A stretch of DNA of 64,000 nucleotides from Patiria pectinifera (lineage: Eukaryota > Echinodermata > Asteroidea > Valvatida > Asterinidae), in NCBI GenBank assembly GCA_029964075.1, contig CM057149.1, forward strand, positions 26,054,197-26,118,196. The letters run 5' to 3'. Shown in pieces: positions 43,225-55,100 of this stretch. A program made the position numbers and the translations under genes. The notes under the pieces were generated by a model. The model made no database searches. It was given only the letters and a program-made list of their open reading frames with translations, and was not told the origin of the DNA. Position 1 is the stretch's first letter. Every line of letters starts with the position of its first letter.

Positions 43225-44711
43225 CCTCCGAGACAGGTCTTGCTTATAATTAATGTCTTGCTTATAATTAATGTTAGGCCCTCTAATTATCTGCATTTGA
43301 TTTGACTGATTTGATTTGACTTAAAACTGGAAATGTGATGTCATTTCAGGCAGAAACCTCAATGTTACAACTATTTCAGCATCAAAATTTGCCACAATTT
43401 TGGATATTTTGCTATAATTGTAAATTTTCTTTTCTTTGGAGATTCGTCGTTGTTTCAGTACATGACATTAGGTCAATGAGCCAAGTTTTTCTACAAATGT
43501 CCCACAATAAGCAACTTTTACAGAAAAACCTTAAACTAAACAGTGTCTTCCTGACATGCCATCACAGCAACAGCGCCCTCATTTGTTAAGACAAGCATGG
43601 ACATTTTTTAAGAGTTTAGAAAGTGCGCTTTTCAATAAAATTAACCAAAACAAGGACGTCAAACAGTTTTGAGACATTTAAGAGGAGTAGAAAGTTGCCC
43701 AAGTAAAATTCAGGGCATGGCCCTTTAAAAACCAGGCACTGTAGCCAGAAATCACGAGCCTGTTTAAGGCCCCTTTATTGTTGAGCCGACGATTTTTTCT
43801 ATTCTGCGAATCAGCGACTGAAATCAAATTTCCCTTTCCCGCTCCATAAAGACGCTTTGAGTCCGCGTGATTTGAAATTTGCCTGGTTCCCTGTTTTGGT
43901 ACATACGGTTGTATGTTGGTTCATGCATTGCCACCAGTGAAAGCAACGGCAGCGCGCGACCCACCCGTGTACAAACCAATACAGGCAGTCGAGTTTAGAA
44001 GTCATGACGTGTTGACTCCTGACATGCGACAAATTTCTCGGAATTTCAATGCAAAGGAAATTCGTAAGTACCAATGAAGTACCACAAGTTCGTCTTCGAC
44101 ATGTGTAGAACGTCACCAGAAGCCAATAGATGCCTTAAATTGATTTTTTGACGTGATTTCAGGCCGTTTTGAGCCGACCTGTCCATGTTTTATGGTTAAC
44201 TACAAAGATTTCGTGGGACGTTAGATGCGACAGGTCATGTCCAAATGATAAAAAAAGGAGCTCTAACGGCCCAGTAAGTGGGACTAAGTTCTAACAACTA
44301 TTACATTCTTCTTAGTTTATTGTGGTTTCTCTGGGGATTTTTCTAGGGCTCAATGTAACTCGTAAGAGGAAGTGATACAATTAGCAGCTTGCAGCAGTTC
44401 TGCTCAAAAAAATTAAAACTTTAAGCTTGCATCTCTTCTGCGGGGAATCCCCTGACTTGCCTCATCAACGATAAACACACCGACATAAAACAACCGACAC
44501 GATGACACTCGGCATGCATTATCTGGTGACAATAAACTCCACTTTAAACCACACATCTCGGATTTGCATTTGATTTGCAATATTACAGAAACAATAAATT
44601 GCTTATTGATGAGTTATTTGAGACTGTGAAATACAAACCTCACATTCGAGTCAACAAGCAGGTAACTTCCTGTGTCTTATAAGATGGAATTTTTGCGTCG
44701 GGGTGATATAA

Positions 44712-44931
44712 ATCAAATTAGGTTTTGTATACTCAGTAGTGAAAGTTGGGTGGGACTCGAACCCACGACCTCCTGCTTTCTAGTGCAGATGTCTTACCAC
44801 GCCGATCCTGTTAGCTCGGTGGTCGAGTGGTAAGACATCTGCAAGTGATTTTTTCCAACTTTCACTCGGGAGGTAACACACTGAGTATACAGTGTTTAAA
44901 AACGTCGGTGAAGGGCAAAACCTAATTTGAT
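44712..44931. mobile_element. tRNA-like inverted-repeat element, copy 2
   Basis: The ends ATCAAATTAGGTTTTG and GGGCAAAACCTAATTTGAT match the 19997-20287 element. It contains a minus-strand tRNA-like half with GGACTCGAACCCACGACC and a plus-strand head GGTCGAGTGGTAAGACATCT lacking its B box. Confidence 0.7.
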
Positions 44932-45802
44932 TCCTGTGTCTTATTCCTCCATGCTTCCTGATCCTGCTCCTCATCCGCTTCCATTTTCTCAATGCACACG
45001 AATGATGCATGGCGCCAGATGCATAGATGCAGTGATCATGCACGGTGATTTTCACGAATTAAAGAGGGCGCTGTCGGCATAAAATTACAGCTTCTGAAGA
45101 ATCGAATCGTTGTCAGCTAGCCGTTGCAGCAACGCTCCGGGCATCCAGGCGGGATGCGCGAAGGGAGGGGGATCCCCTGCACCGACACCAAAAAGACCAC
45201 CCCCTCATAAAATGGAAAATAGTTTTAAAAACCTGACGTCCTGTGAGAGTTATTTGTAAGACATCAGTAACAACAATATGATTTACTGAATGTGTCTCGC
45301 AACAGACACATAAAAAAATGACGTGCAACCCCCCCCCCCGGAAAAAAATTCCTGGACGCGACCCTGTGTTCAACATCCTCTTCACATACATGTATCTCAT
45401 TAGGACGATGATGATTTGGACCCAGCAAGATGTTGATATCCTGGCATAATTATTATGACATTCTTAATGGGCTGTCGACACATTAACAACATTCAGATCT
45501 TTCATTGTGGGCGTTACTAGGATTTTTCTCCAGAGGGTAGGGGGACGGGCCATTAATTTTGAGGCAAACCAATGAACCAAAAACTCTGGAGGATTTCAAT
45601 CCAGAATTCGAATCAGGCGAGCAGAATGTTTTCATCCCCTTTCATTCCTTTCCCCTGTTTGGTTTGCCTTCTATCCCACCGTATACTTTTCCAAGGGTTG
45701 GCCGGACTTCTGGAAATTCTGGAAATTTAAAACGAAGAATCAGTGGTTTGCCCTCTACGTTCGTCAGGTGAGACTGACCCCGTCGTAATGGCATGTTTGC
45801 CA

Positions 45803-45965
45803 ACTAGAGACCACTGTTGTAGTCGAGACCGGATAGCCCGAGACCGAGATCAAGACCGAGACCTGAAGTTGCGAGACCAAGACCGAGACCGAGACCAGCC
45901 CCTTCAGGGCGGACCGAGACCGAAATGGTCCGAGACCGAGACCGAGACCGAGACCGCGGATAATA
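45803..45965. repeat. GAGACC repeat block, left
   Basis: Begins TAGAGACCACTGTTGTAGTC, then runs of CGAGACCGAGACCGAGACC. It is in inverted relation to the block ending near 47970. Confidence 0.7.
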
Positions 45966-47814
45966 AATAACAATAATCTAAATAAAAAAAAACAAGACAC
46001 TAATTACAGGTGAACAGTCCGTCCTTGAGATGATGATGTGATGAGGATGTGAAGGAAGTGATTGAAAGCTAGGAATCACTTGTACCTGCTTAATTGTGTC
46101 ATGCGAGTGCTCTTCATGTTTGCTTCCAACCATAAATTACAACATGGCAACAGAATTTGTTATTGTCACAATCAATTTTTTTTAAAATGGATACAACCGA
46201 ATTTAAAGAAGGGGAAAACCTAATTTGATGAACTCCATATAATGTTGCCACTTTTATAAAAACATATTTTTTAAAATATAATATTGTTTAACTACTATAA
46301 AGTGTCAATCTGATGAAGAAACTCAAACTTAGGAGTACGACAATTTGCACTAGTTTTTTTGCAATGTTGAAACTTGACAAAAGTAAAAAGTTAAAGGTGG
46401 ATGTTTCATCTGTTATACGAACTAAACTGTTACAGGACCCTAAACTCCACAGCCACCTCTTGGTTTCAGCAATGACTACTAACGGATATTTAAAAGCAGT
46501 TTTAATTTTACATTAGATCTCCTTGTAAACCTGATTCCAAAAAAATTTGGAGCAAGAAAATATTGATTTATTTTTTAAAATTTCAGTCATGGAATATAGA
46601 CTTGTACATGTAGACCCAAAAATTGAGAGGTGGTAGCCAGAGAGGCCTGGCTTAGGCTGAAATGTAATGCCACTTTATTTGTGTATAATGTCAATACCAT
46701 TACATACTTTAGAAGATCGATGGACCATATTTGCCTGATCTATCTTCTGTTAATCTGCCCGCCGTCATCATCGCCATTAGCCTATTGGAGAATATGGCCG
46801 ACACAATAGAAGGGCGCTGTCACAAACTGAATGTGGTGGGCGAGATGTACATGTACTTTTAGGATTCATGGCTGCGTGCGCACGCCTATTTTTTTTTTTT
46901 TTACCAGCGTATCGCCGCATCGGCTACTATGCCGGGCGATTAACTTAAATATTTTAGTAATTTACAAGTACATGTACAGCATATTGCCAATATTTCATTC
47001 GTTTATTGTGATGGCCGTAAACAGCATTTAGCGATTAATGGAACAAAAGTCTTGCAAACGCAATTGACATTTAGAAAGGAGACAAGGCAGGCAAATAGAC
47101 TCTATTTTTGTGTGACTATGGCAGTAGCTCAATTTGTGTTTATCACAGATGAAAAGATGAATACATGGCGAGTCAAAAAGAAAGTGACAGTATGATAAAA
47201 AAGAAAGAAATGGCACCCTCCATTTCATAAAAAAATATGATTGGGATAAAGAACATGTTATTGAGTAGTAAAGTTATCTCTGAAAATTTCACGTAATTTG
47301 CATTCTCTATTCCCAAGTCGTGTCTATTTTAATAAAGAGATCACAAAATTCAGCTGTCCACCACTAATAGCAATTTAACGGTCTACGAATTGATGAATAT
47401 CCATTAATAAATATAATGAAAAAAAAATGTTTCCCACCTCCACGAATAAAGGAAAAATTGAAAAGGAAAATAGAAAAAAATCACCAATATTTCTGGGGAA
47501 TAAGAGTTGAATTGTTTCCCATATTAAAAACAAAAAATCTGACGGTAAGAATAATGTTTCAATCTTGATTCATAAGATTTTAATCCCAGTTGTATTTGAA
47601 ATCAATGAGGATGGCTATAAAGTGCTTGTTTCAACAAACCATCCCACAATAAAAACGAAAAATAAGAAGAGGTGCAATGGTTGTTGGACTATGCCTCACT
47701 CACAAAGTGAAGAGAAACATGTCTATTAGCATCACACTGCAGTCACATTTGCCCTCAACTGATTCTTTATTTCACCCTAAACTGGGGCCGAGGCGGAATC
47801 CGCCCCCTCACTTT

Positions 47815-47975
47815 TTGGCTGGTCTCGACTCGAGACCGGCCAAAATATCGAGACCAAAGGGGACCGAGACCGAGACCAAGACCGAGACCACAGCTCCCGA
47901 GACCGAGACCAGCAAAAAGTGGTCTCGAGACCGAGACCGGTCTCGAGACCTACAACACTGCTAGAGACTACAGGT
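47815..47975. repeat. GAGACC repeat block, right
   Basis: Runs of GACCGAGACCGAGACC end in GGTCTCGAGACCTACAACAC and TGCTAGAGACTAC, the approximate reverse complement of the start of 45803-45965. The pair may mark the ends of a 2.2-kb non-autonomous element. Confidence 0.6.
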
Positions 47976-48965
47976 TGGACTCCTATGGGACAGAGATTTT
48001 ATCTGCACAGATTTGGCACAAATAGATCTTCTTAAAATATAACAACTTCATAAAAAAATTCCCGCTTTTGGTCCCCCAAATTAAAGCACTGCATGTCGTG
48101 TCTGCCTTAAAAGAGATCAGAACTTTGAAAATGTATATTTTATATTTTTATGCAACAACTAGAACTGATCGAGAAGCTCGTTGAATATAATGTGCTAATT
48201 ATTTCATGTCACTAGTGTGTTTCTTCCTTGCCACCTCACGGTCTAATTCCATTTATTATCAGTCTATTTCAGCTGTCCTTTCGGAAAGATATCCTTTCCG
48301 TTTGCTTACTCGCTTGGTAAAATGATATCAATCTCTTGGGGGCAATCAGTTTTTGTGGAAAATGGGGAATGAGAAATCAAGTCAGATACGAAAAATTTAA
48401 TCCCATGTTCCTGATATGATTTGTCTAAAGCTGAAAAATAATTATATACCGACTGTCACACAAATTAATTATATACCGACTGTCACACAAATTAAAACCA
48501 AGAACTGCAATTAAAACCAAGAAGTGCAATTCTTTTGTATATCTACAAATGTATATATGCAACTTTTAACAGGGTCGCACAATATGCCAATTTGTGCGTC
48601 TGTTGTAGGGGCGTCGGGGTGCACACCCCCACCCTTTCATCAGAAAAAAAAATCAAGGAAATTTGTCAAACTGGTTATGTTTGTATCCTAATTAGGGACA
48701 GGAATCTTTTGTAGATTACAAAACAATGTCCTCTGCAGAGACCCCTCTCCAGCAGGGCGGATGAAGACGCCTTCAACTGTGCAGGCGCGGTACAACTTGC
48801 CTGTACCTTTTGCTGTTTGGTCCATTTCAAACCCCCCCTTTCACGCTCCCACTTTTTGAAAATGCTGTATCCGCCATTGTGTTGAGGAATAATACACATG
48901 TATTTACAAAGTGCCAGTAATAGGGCAGGGTGCCACAATTTAGTCAAATGAAAATTCATTCAAAG

Positions 48966-49410
48966 AAAAACAGTTATTCGTAGTTCTATACCACCAGTTT
49001 TATTTGCAGCCATGTGCAAGTTATACCAGTACTTATCTCTTAAAAAACGAAATAAGAAAGCAATCGTGCTAATTATCTTTTGAAAAATATGAATCTTTCC
49101 TTGTGGGCTCATAACTTCTGAAACAATAATATTATTGCCAAATTGATTACAAAATGTTGCTATATAAAAAGGCAATAACTTATTCAAAAACAGTTATTCG
49201 TAGTTCTATACCACCAGTTTTATTTGCAGCCATGTGCAACAGTTCTACCAGTACGTATCTCTTAAAAAACGAAATAAGAAAGCAATCGTGCTATTAAATT
49301 ATCTTTTGAAAAATATGAATCTTTCCTTGTGGGCTCATAACTTCTGAAACAATAATATTATTGCCAAATTGATTACAAAATGTTGCTATATAAAAAGGCA
49401 ATAACTGATC
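48966..49410. repeat. Tandem duplication, period 220 bp, two copies
   Basis: AAAAACAGTTATTCGTAGTT starts at 48966 and at 49186; the copies differ by a few substitutions and a small indel. Non-coding. Confidence 0.9.
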
Positions 49411-51648
49411 GAAAGAGCGACTAAATTTCCATTCCTCATCCACTTACAGCTTAACATTTGTCGCTATTGCGCATTCCTCATACATTTTACATCAAAAATA
49501 AAGGCATTTCCTCTAATTTGCGGTACTGGCGAAATAACACTTTTTAAACTTTTTTTCAAGAACTGAACCCAAAAGAATTAATGTATGCAGTTGTTCTGTT
49601 AATTGTTACGGAGAAAACTTGAAATAATAAAGAAAAAATGCTTATGCTGCAGATGAATTTGATCCGTGCAAACTACAAAGCAGTGCACGCAGGGAACAGG
49701 TTCATGCAAAAATACGACTACAATCGTTGTTTTTAAGAAGTTACCAGTAACGCTCATTAATTACATCATATCCCGGCGGTGATTTATAATGACCGATGTC
49801 ATCATTGTGAGTAATCAGTATTTCCCAAATAATTTTCAGGAATCATGAGGCCTCCCAATGATATTAAATCAATTGTAAATCACAGAATAATACACAATAT
49901 CCACAACGATGGAGGCCCAGACGTTTATCCTCTTTTTATCAACTGCGATAATACACAAAACCACACTCTTTGACATTTCTCTTTGCTTTATTTGTGAGAA
50001 ACGTTCCAGGAACGACACGCCTCTATTCGATTTTCTTCTGCAAATTCACAGAACTGATGTTGTTTGAAACACAAAATACTTAAACTTGCTTAAGTGTTTC
50101 CTGTTTCAAATGGTTAACATCCTGGTAACTTCCAGACAATACAAGTCAGCAAAACCAACAAAAGCTTGAACAAATTTCTCCGTCATGCCAAAAGGTTTGT
50201 TAATGATAGTAGACAAAAGATGACCAATCGTCCCCAGTTGAGTATAACCGTGAAGAACAATGAGACTGTTCGGGATATATACGACTCTCAAATAAATATA
50301 CTTGAAATACTGTACTCGTCTTAAGCATAACAGAAACTGAAAGTTCTATTAATTCATTAACTTCAAATACCGTCAACTCCTCTCGTCAGATAAGCTGAGG
50401 GGCTTGGCATATTGGTGGTATTCCACTTCACTGAACTTTGGCCTGCATAAGGTCTACAACATTTTTCTTACTTAGTGCAGTATAACAGATTCGGGCAAAT
50501 ATACGGTCAGTCTCAAGGACTGTATTTTGTGCCATTATTTACATATTCGTCTCCACCACAAAAAAGCTTCTCTTCTTGCCCATAATATTTACAACTATTT
50601 AGCTATATTATGTAATGTCCTATATTACGTATGTTTGCTTGTTTGTATGTCCATTCCATTCTTGGTCATTGCTCTATCTTAGTCAAATTTGTTCTTCTGG
50701 AATCCATTTCAATTATTTTTTACTAACACTGAGCTTCAACAGCACTCCCTGTACCTTGCCATCATCTTATTGATTTTGAATCAATATTGAATCTTTGATT
50801 CCGTCTCTTTACTTCAAGTAAATTTTGATGAAAGCAGTGTTTTTTCGAACCTTATTAAAAACGAAATCATACTGTTCTTCCAAGAATTTCCATGCTATTT
50901 GAGGTAACTCGTGCTATAATAAGACACTGCACCAGCCCATGCAAACATTACTACAATTTGTTTGGGAAGGGTGCTTTGTGGGTGGGTTTTATTTCTTTAT
51001 TTGGCATTTTCCTTCAACCGGCATATGTATGTAACACAGGGGTGTGAGTGACCACTGATAAAAATAGCTGAAAACATCTGAAAAAGGTGTAAAACCTATA
51101 CTTTTTTACACAGCAAGTGGGGAAAAAGCTGAAAAAGGCTGAATCCAAAACTAATAAAAATAGCTGAAATCAGCTTTAAAGCTGAGATTTCACACCCTTG
51201 GTAACAACACAGAAAGCGGATGAGAAACCGGCAAGCTTTTCCTTAATCTGTTTCATTTGTGACATGAACAGGATGTCTGCACGCATGGGCTGAAATACTG
51301 GGGATGGGGTATTCCCACACACTGTTTTGGGGAGAGTACACGCTGTTTTAGGGAGAGTAAAAATAGGCAGAATTTGCGGGGTTTTTGGGGAGGGATGTCG
51401 CCAAATTCCAAATAAATTCAATCGCGCTGAAATAAGGACAACAAATTTAACAGTTAACACTGCTCTGATACGAACAGCACCCCTAGTGTCATGTGGTGTC
51501 AGCACCCCCTCCCTCTGGTCCCAGGCACGAATTAACGATAAAAAGCTGAAATCAGTCCATCCCGTCGCACGAACTATATACCATTTCTAAGGATGCAATG
51601 GACACATCAACAAATGTTTTCAAAGATGTATTTGCGTCAGGAAGATGT

Positions 51649-51922
51649 TTAATTTAATTTTGGGTGTTGCCCTGCCCAACGTATATTATGAACACTAAAT
51701 GCTCAGTGTGTACAACCGACAGCTTGTGGAAAAAACGCAAGCTTAACTCAGCTGGGACTCGAACCCACGAACTCCTGCTTTTAAGTGCAGATGTCTTAAC
51801 CAGTCGACCGCCGAACTTGCTGGGGTCGGCTGGCTGGTACGAGTAACATGTAGCAGCGGGTACCGCGAACAATTATTTCCAAAGATGTATTTCGGGCAGG
51901 GCAAAACCCAAAGTTAAATTAA
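51649..51922. mobile_element. tRNA-like inverted-repeat element, copy 3
   Basis: The ends TTTAATTTAATTTTGGGTGT and CAAAACCCAAAGTTAAATTA are complementary with a small indel, next to TTGCCCTGCCC / GGGCAGGGCAA. The core has a minus-strand tRNA-like unit with B box complement GGGACTCGAACCC and A box complement CAGTCGACCGCCGAACTTGC. Confidence 0.7.
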
Positions 51923-52131
51923 CATCGCCAAATGTACATTGTCGTCTCTATTACATTGTCCTCTTTTATAGTATTTGGTTTGAATGTTTCCTGACTGACA
52001 TGTAGTAAATGAATTTATCCAGTAATATTGATGGAAAAGCGTTCTGGACGATGGAAAAAAAAACACTGGTAGTAATTGCTTAGCAAAATTATAATAATCT
52101 TTCCACGGAGAAATACGCTCATTTCAATGAA

Positions 52132-55100
52132 TTATTCTTGAATGTTGGCAATATGAAACATCTTCTCTTCACCAAAGTCTATTTCTCCAGCATGTCGAAC
52201 GGATGTAAGTCCCCCATCACCAAGGGACATAAAGAGCAAGGAAGGAGCAGGAGCCAACGACCCTGTTACTCTACCACTGAAATGGTTGTACCATAAGTTG
52301 ACCATCTGGACATGACCGAGAGATGACAGCAAGTGGAAGACTGCCTCGATATCACCGTTATCCAGGCCACAACCATCCATAAAAAGCCTTCTCAAGGAGG
52401 GAATAGGAGCAACGTTCATTTCCGACAAGCCATGTAATCGGTTAGCGTTCAGGACAAGAGTATGCAGACTGTAGGCTGATGCAAGGATGGAGAGAAGTGG
52501 CTCAATGTCACTGTGGGCCAGACTGCATTCGCTCAGGTGTAGTTCACCGAGCGAAGGGACGGGAGAAATCGCTACAGGTTGCATATCATGAAGATTGTTT
52601 CTGTCCAGAACAACCTTGTTGATGTCGCCCGCTGCTGCCAGGAGAGAGAAAAGTGGCTCAATGTCACTCGTTGCCAGATGACATTCGTACAGATATAATT
52701 CACCAAGCGTAGGGACGGGAGTTATCTTGACTGGCTGCAAATCGTGCAAATCGTTCCCCTTCAGAACAACTCTCTCTATGCTGCCTGCTGCCGCTAGGAG
52801 AGAGAAAAGCTGTTCGACGTCGCTGTTTCTCAGACCGCATCCGTACATTTGCAGTTCACGGAGCGAAGGCACAGGGTCGATCTTAACAGGCTGCACACCG
52901 TGCCAGTAATAGTTGATGGCTGACTGAGCACCCTTGCCTATGTTTGTCGCTGCTGCAAAGAGTGAGAAAAGGAGATAGCACAGAAAGGACAGGAATAAGG
53001 ACAGAAAGGAGAAAAGTACCCCACTGTCTGGCGAACTACGGTTTTCTGGCTGGTTGTCACGGGCCGGAAATTGAGTTATCTTGACTGGCGGCAAACCGTG
53101 CAAATCGTTGCCATTCAGGACAACTTTGGTAACGTTGCCCGCTTGTGCAAGGAGGGAGAAAAACGGCGCAACATCACTTTTTGTCAGACGACATTCTCCC
53201 AGCTGCAGTTCACAGAGCGAAGGGACAGAGGCAATATGCAAAGGATTCAAACCATGCAGGTTGTTCCCTTGCAGAACAACTTCCTTTACGCTGCCTGCTG
53301 CAGCAAGAAGGGAGAAAAGTGGCTCTACGTCGCTACTTGTCAGACTACATTCATGGAACTCCATCTCACAAAGCGAAGGAACAGACTTGATATTTGCAGA
53401 CTGAAGACCGTGCAAATTGTTTCCCCTCAGAAGAACTGTTTTAATTCCACCTGAAGATGCAAGGAGAGAAAATAGTGGCCCAACATCAGTGTTTGCCAAC
53501 CTGCATTCATATAAGTGAAGTTCACGCAAGGAAGAAACAGGGGTGATCTTGGCAGGCTGCAAACAAGAAAAATTGTTGCCCTTCAGAACAACTGTCTCTA
53601 TGCTGCCCGCTGCCGCAAGGAGGGAGAAAAGTGGTTTTATGTCCATGTTTGTGAGACAAGAGTCATGCAAGTGAACAGTACCGAGTGAAGGCACAGGCTC
53701 GATCTTGACTGACTGCAAACCGTGCAAATTGTTTTCCTTCAGAACCACCGTTTGGACGCTGCCCGCTGCTCTAACAAGGGAGAAGAGTGGCTGAACGTCA
53801 CTCCCTCCCAGTTCACAATTTTGAAGCTGCATCACAAACAGTGAAGGAACTCGGGGAAGTTGAACAGGCTGTAAATTGCGCAAATTGTTCCCCCTCAAAA
53901 CAAGATTGGTTATGCCGCCGGCTGCTTCAATGAGGGAGAAAAGTGGCTCAATGTCAGTGGTTGTCAGACAACATTCATACAGGTGCAGCTCACGCAAAGA
54001 AGAAACAGGGGTGAATTCGACGGGCTGCAAGCCTTGCAAATTGTTGTCCTTTAGGATGACTCTCCTCACTGTGCCGACTGTTACCAGGAGGGAGAGCAGC
54101 GGCTGGACGTCACATTTCGTTAGATTACATTTGTACAGGTGAAGTTCACAGAGCGAATTAGGAACATGGGTGATCTCGATATGTTGCAAACCACCGAAAT
54201 CGCATCCTATGAGAACTGCTTTCATTACGTTGCCCACTGCTGCAAGAAGGGAGAAAAGAGGTCCAAGGTCGCTGGTGCTCAGGCAGCATTCTTGTAGTTG
54301 CAACTCACAAAGCGAAGGAACTCGCGTGATCGCCATAGGCTGCAAACCGTGCAAGTTGGTTCCCGAAAGGCCGACTTTGACTACTCTGCCAAGTGCTGCA
54401 AGAAGAGAAAAAAGTGGCTCAATGTCGCTGACTGCCAGATTACATTCTTGTAGCTGGAGATCATTGAGCGAAGGGACACTTGCAGCATGGACAGACTGTA
54501 AGCCTCTGAGATCATTTCCATGGAGGACAACCTGTACGCTGCCCGCTGCTGGAAGCAGTGAGAATAGTGGCCCAACGTCATCGTTTGTCAAACTACATTC
54601 ATACAAGTGCAGTTCGCTGAGCAAAGGCACAGAGTGGACCTGGGCGTGCTGCAAACCTTGCAGATTATTTCCAGACAGGACCAACTTCCTTATGCTGCCC
54701 AATGCGGCAAGGAGAGAAAACAGTGTTTCAATGTCCGTGTTTTTCAAGTTACACTCATGTAGCTCCAGTTCACAAAGCCCAGGGATAGGACCAATCTTGC
54801 CGGGCTGCATTCCGTTGAAATCACCTCCCGACAAAGCAACTTCCTCTATGCTGCCAGCAGCAGCAAGGACGGAAAATAGAGGCTCAATGTCAGATGAAGT
54901 CAGGCTACATTCTTGTAGCTGCAAGTTTCGAAGTGAAGGAACTTGTGTGATGCCGACAGGTTGCAAACCGTGCAGATTGTTTCCTTTCAACAGAACTGTC
55001 TTTACACTTCCCGCTGCTGCAAGAAGGGAGAAAAGTGGCCCAATGTCACAGCTTGTTAGACTACATTCTTGTAGCTGTACTTCACAAAGCGAAGGAACAG

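Larger units (their letters stand above)
40070..52131. other. Intergenic region between WASHC4 and the NLR gene
   Basis: Apart from the listed repeats I find no supportable gene. Frames are short, lack splice-consistent neighbours and show no familiar domain. G-runs near 43020 and C-runs near 45330 accompany MITE-like termini. Confidence 0.5.

Noticed and set aside
43811..44116. 101-codon minus-strand frame
   Set aside because: Cys/Trp-rich translation without domain, splice partners or conserved context; likely chance.
48966..49410. CRISPR-like array
   Set aside because: Just two 220-bp tandem copies in a eukaryotic intergenic region; no spacer structure.
52953..53019. 67-nt intron GTACTT...CAG inside the LRR exon
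   Set aside because: Would shift the frame; the overlapping 72-nt version keeps it and is reported instead.
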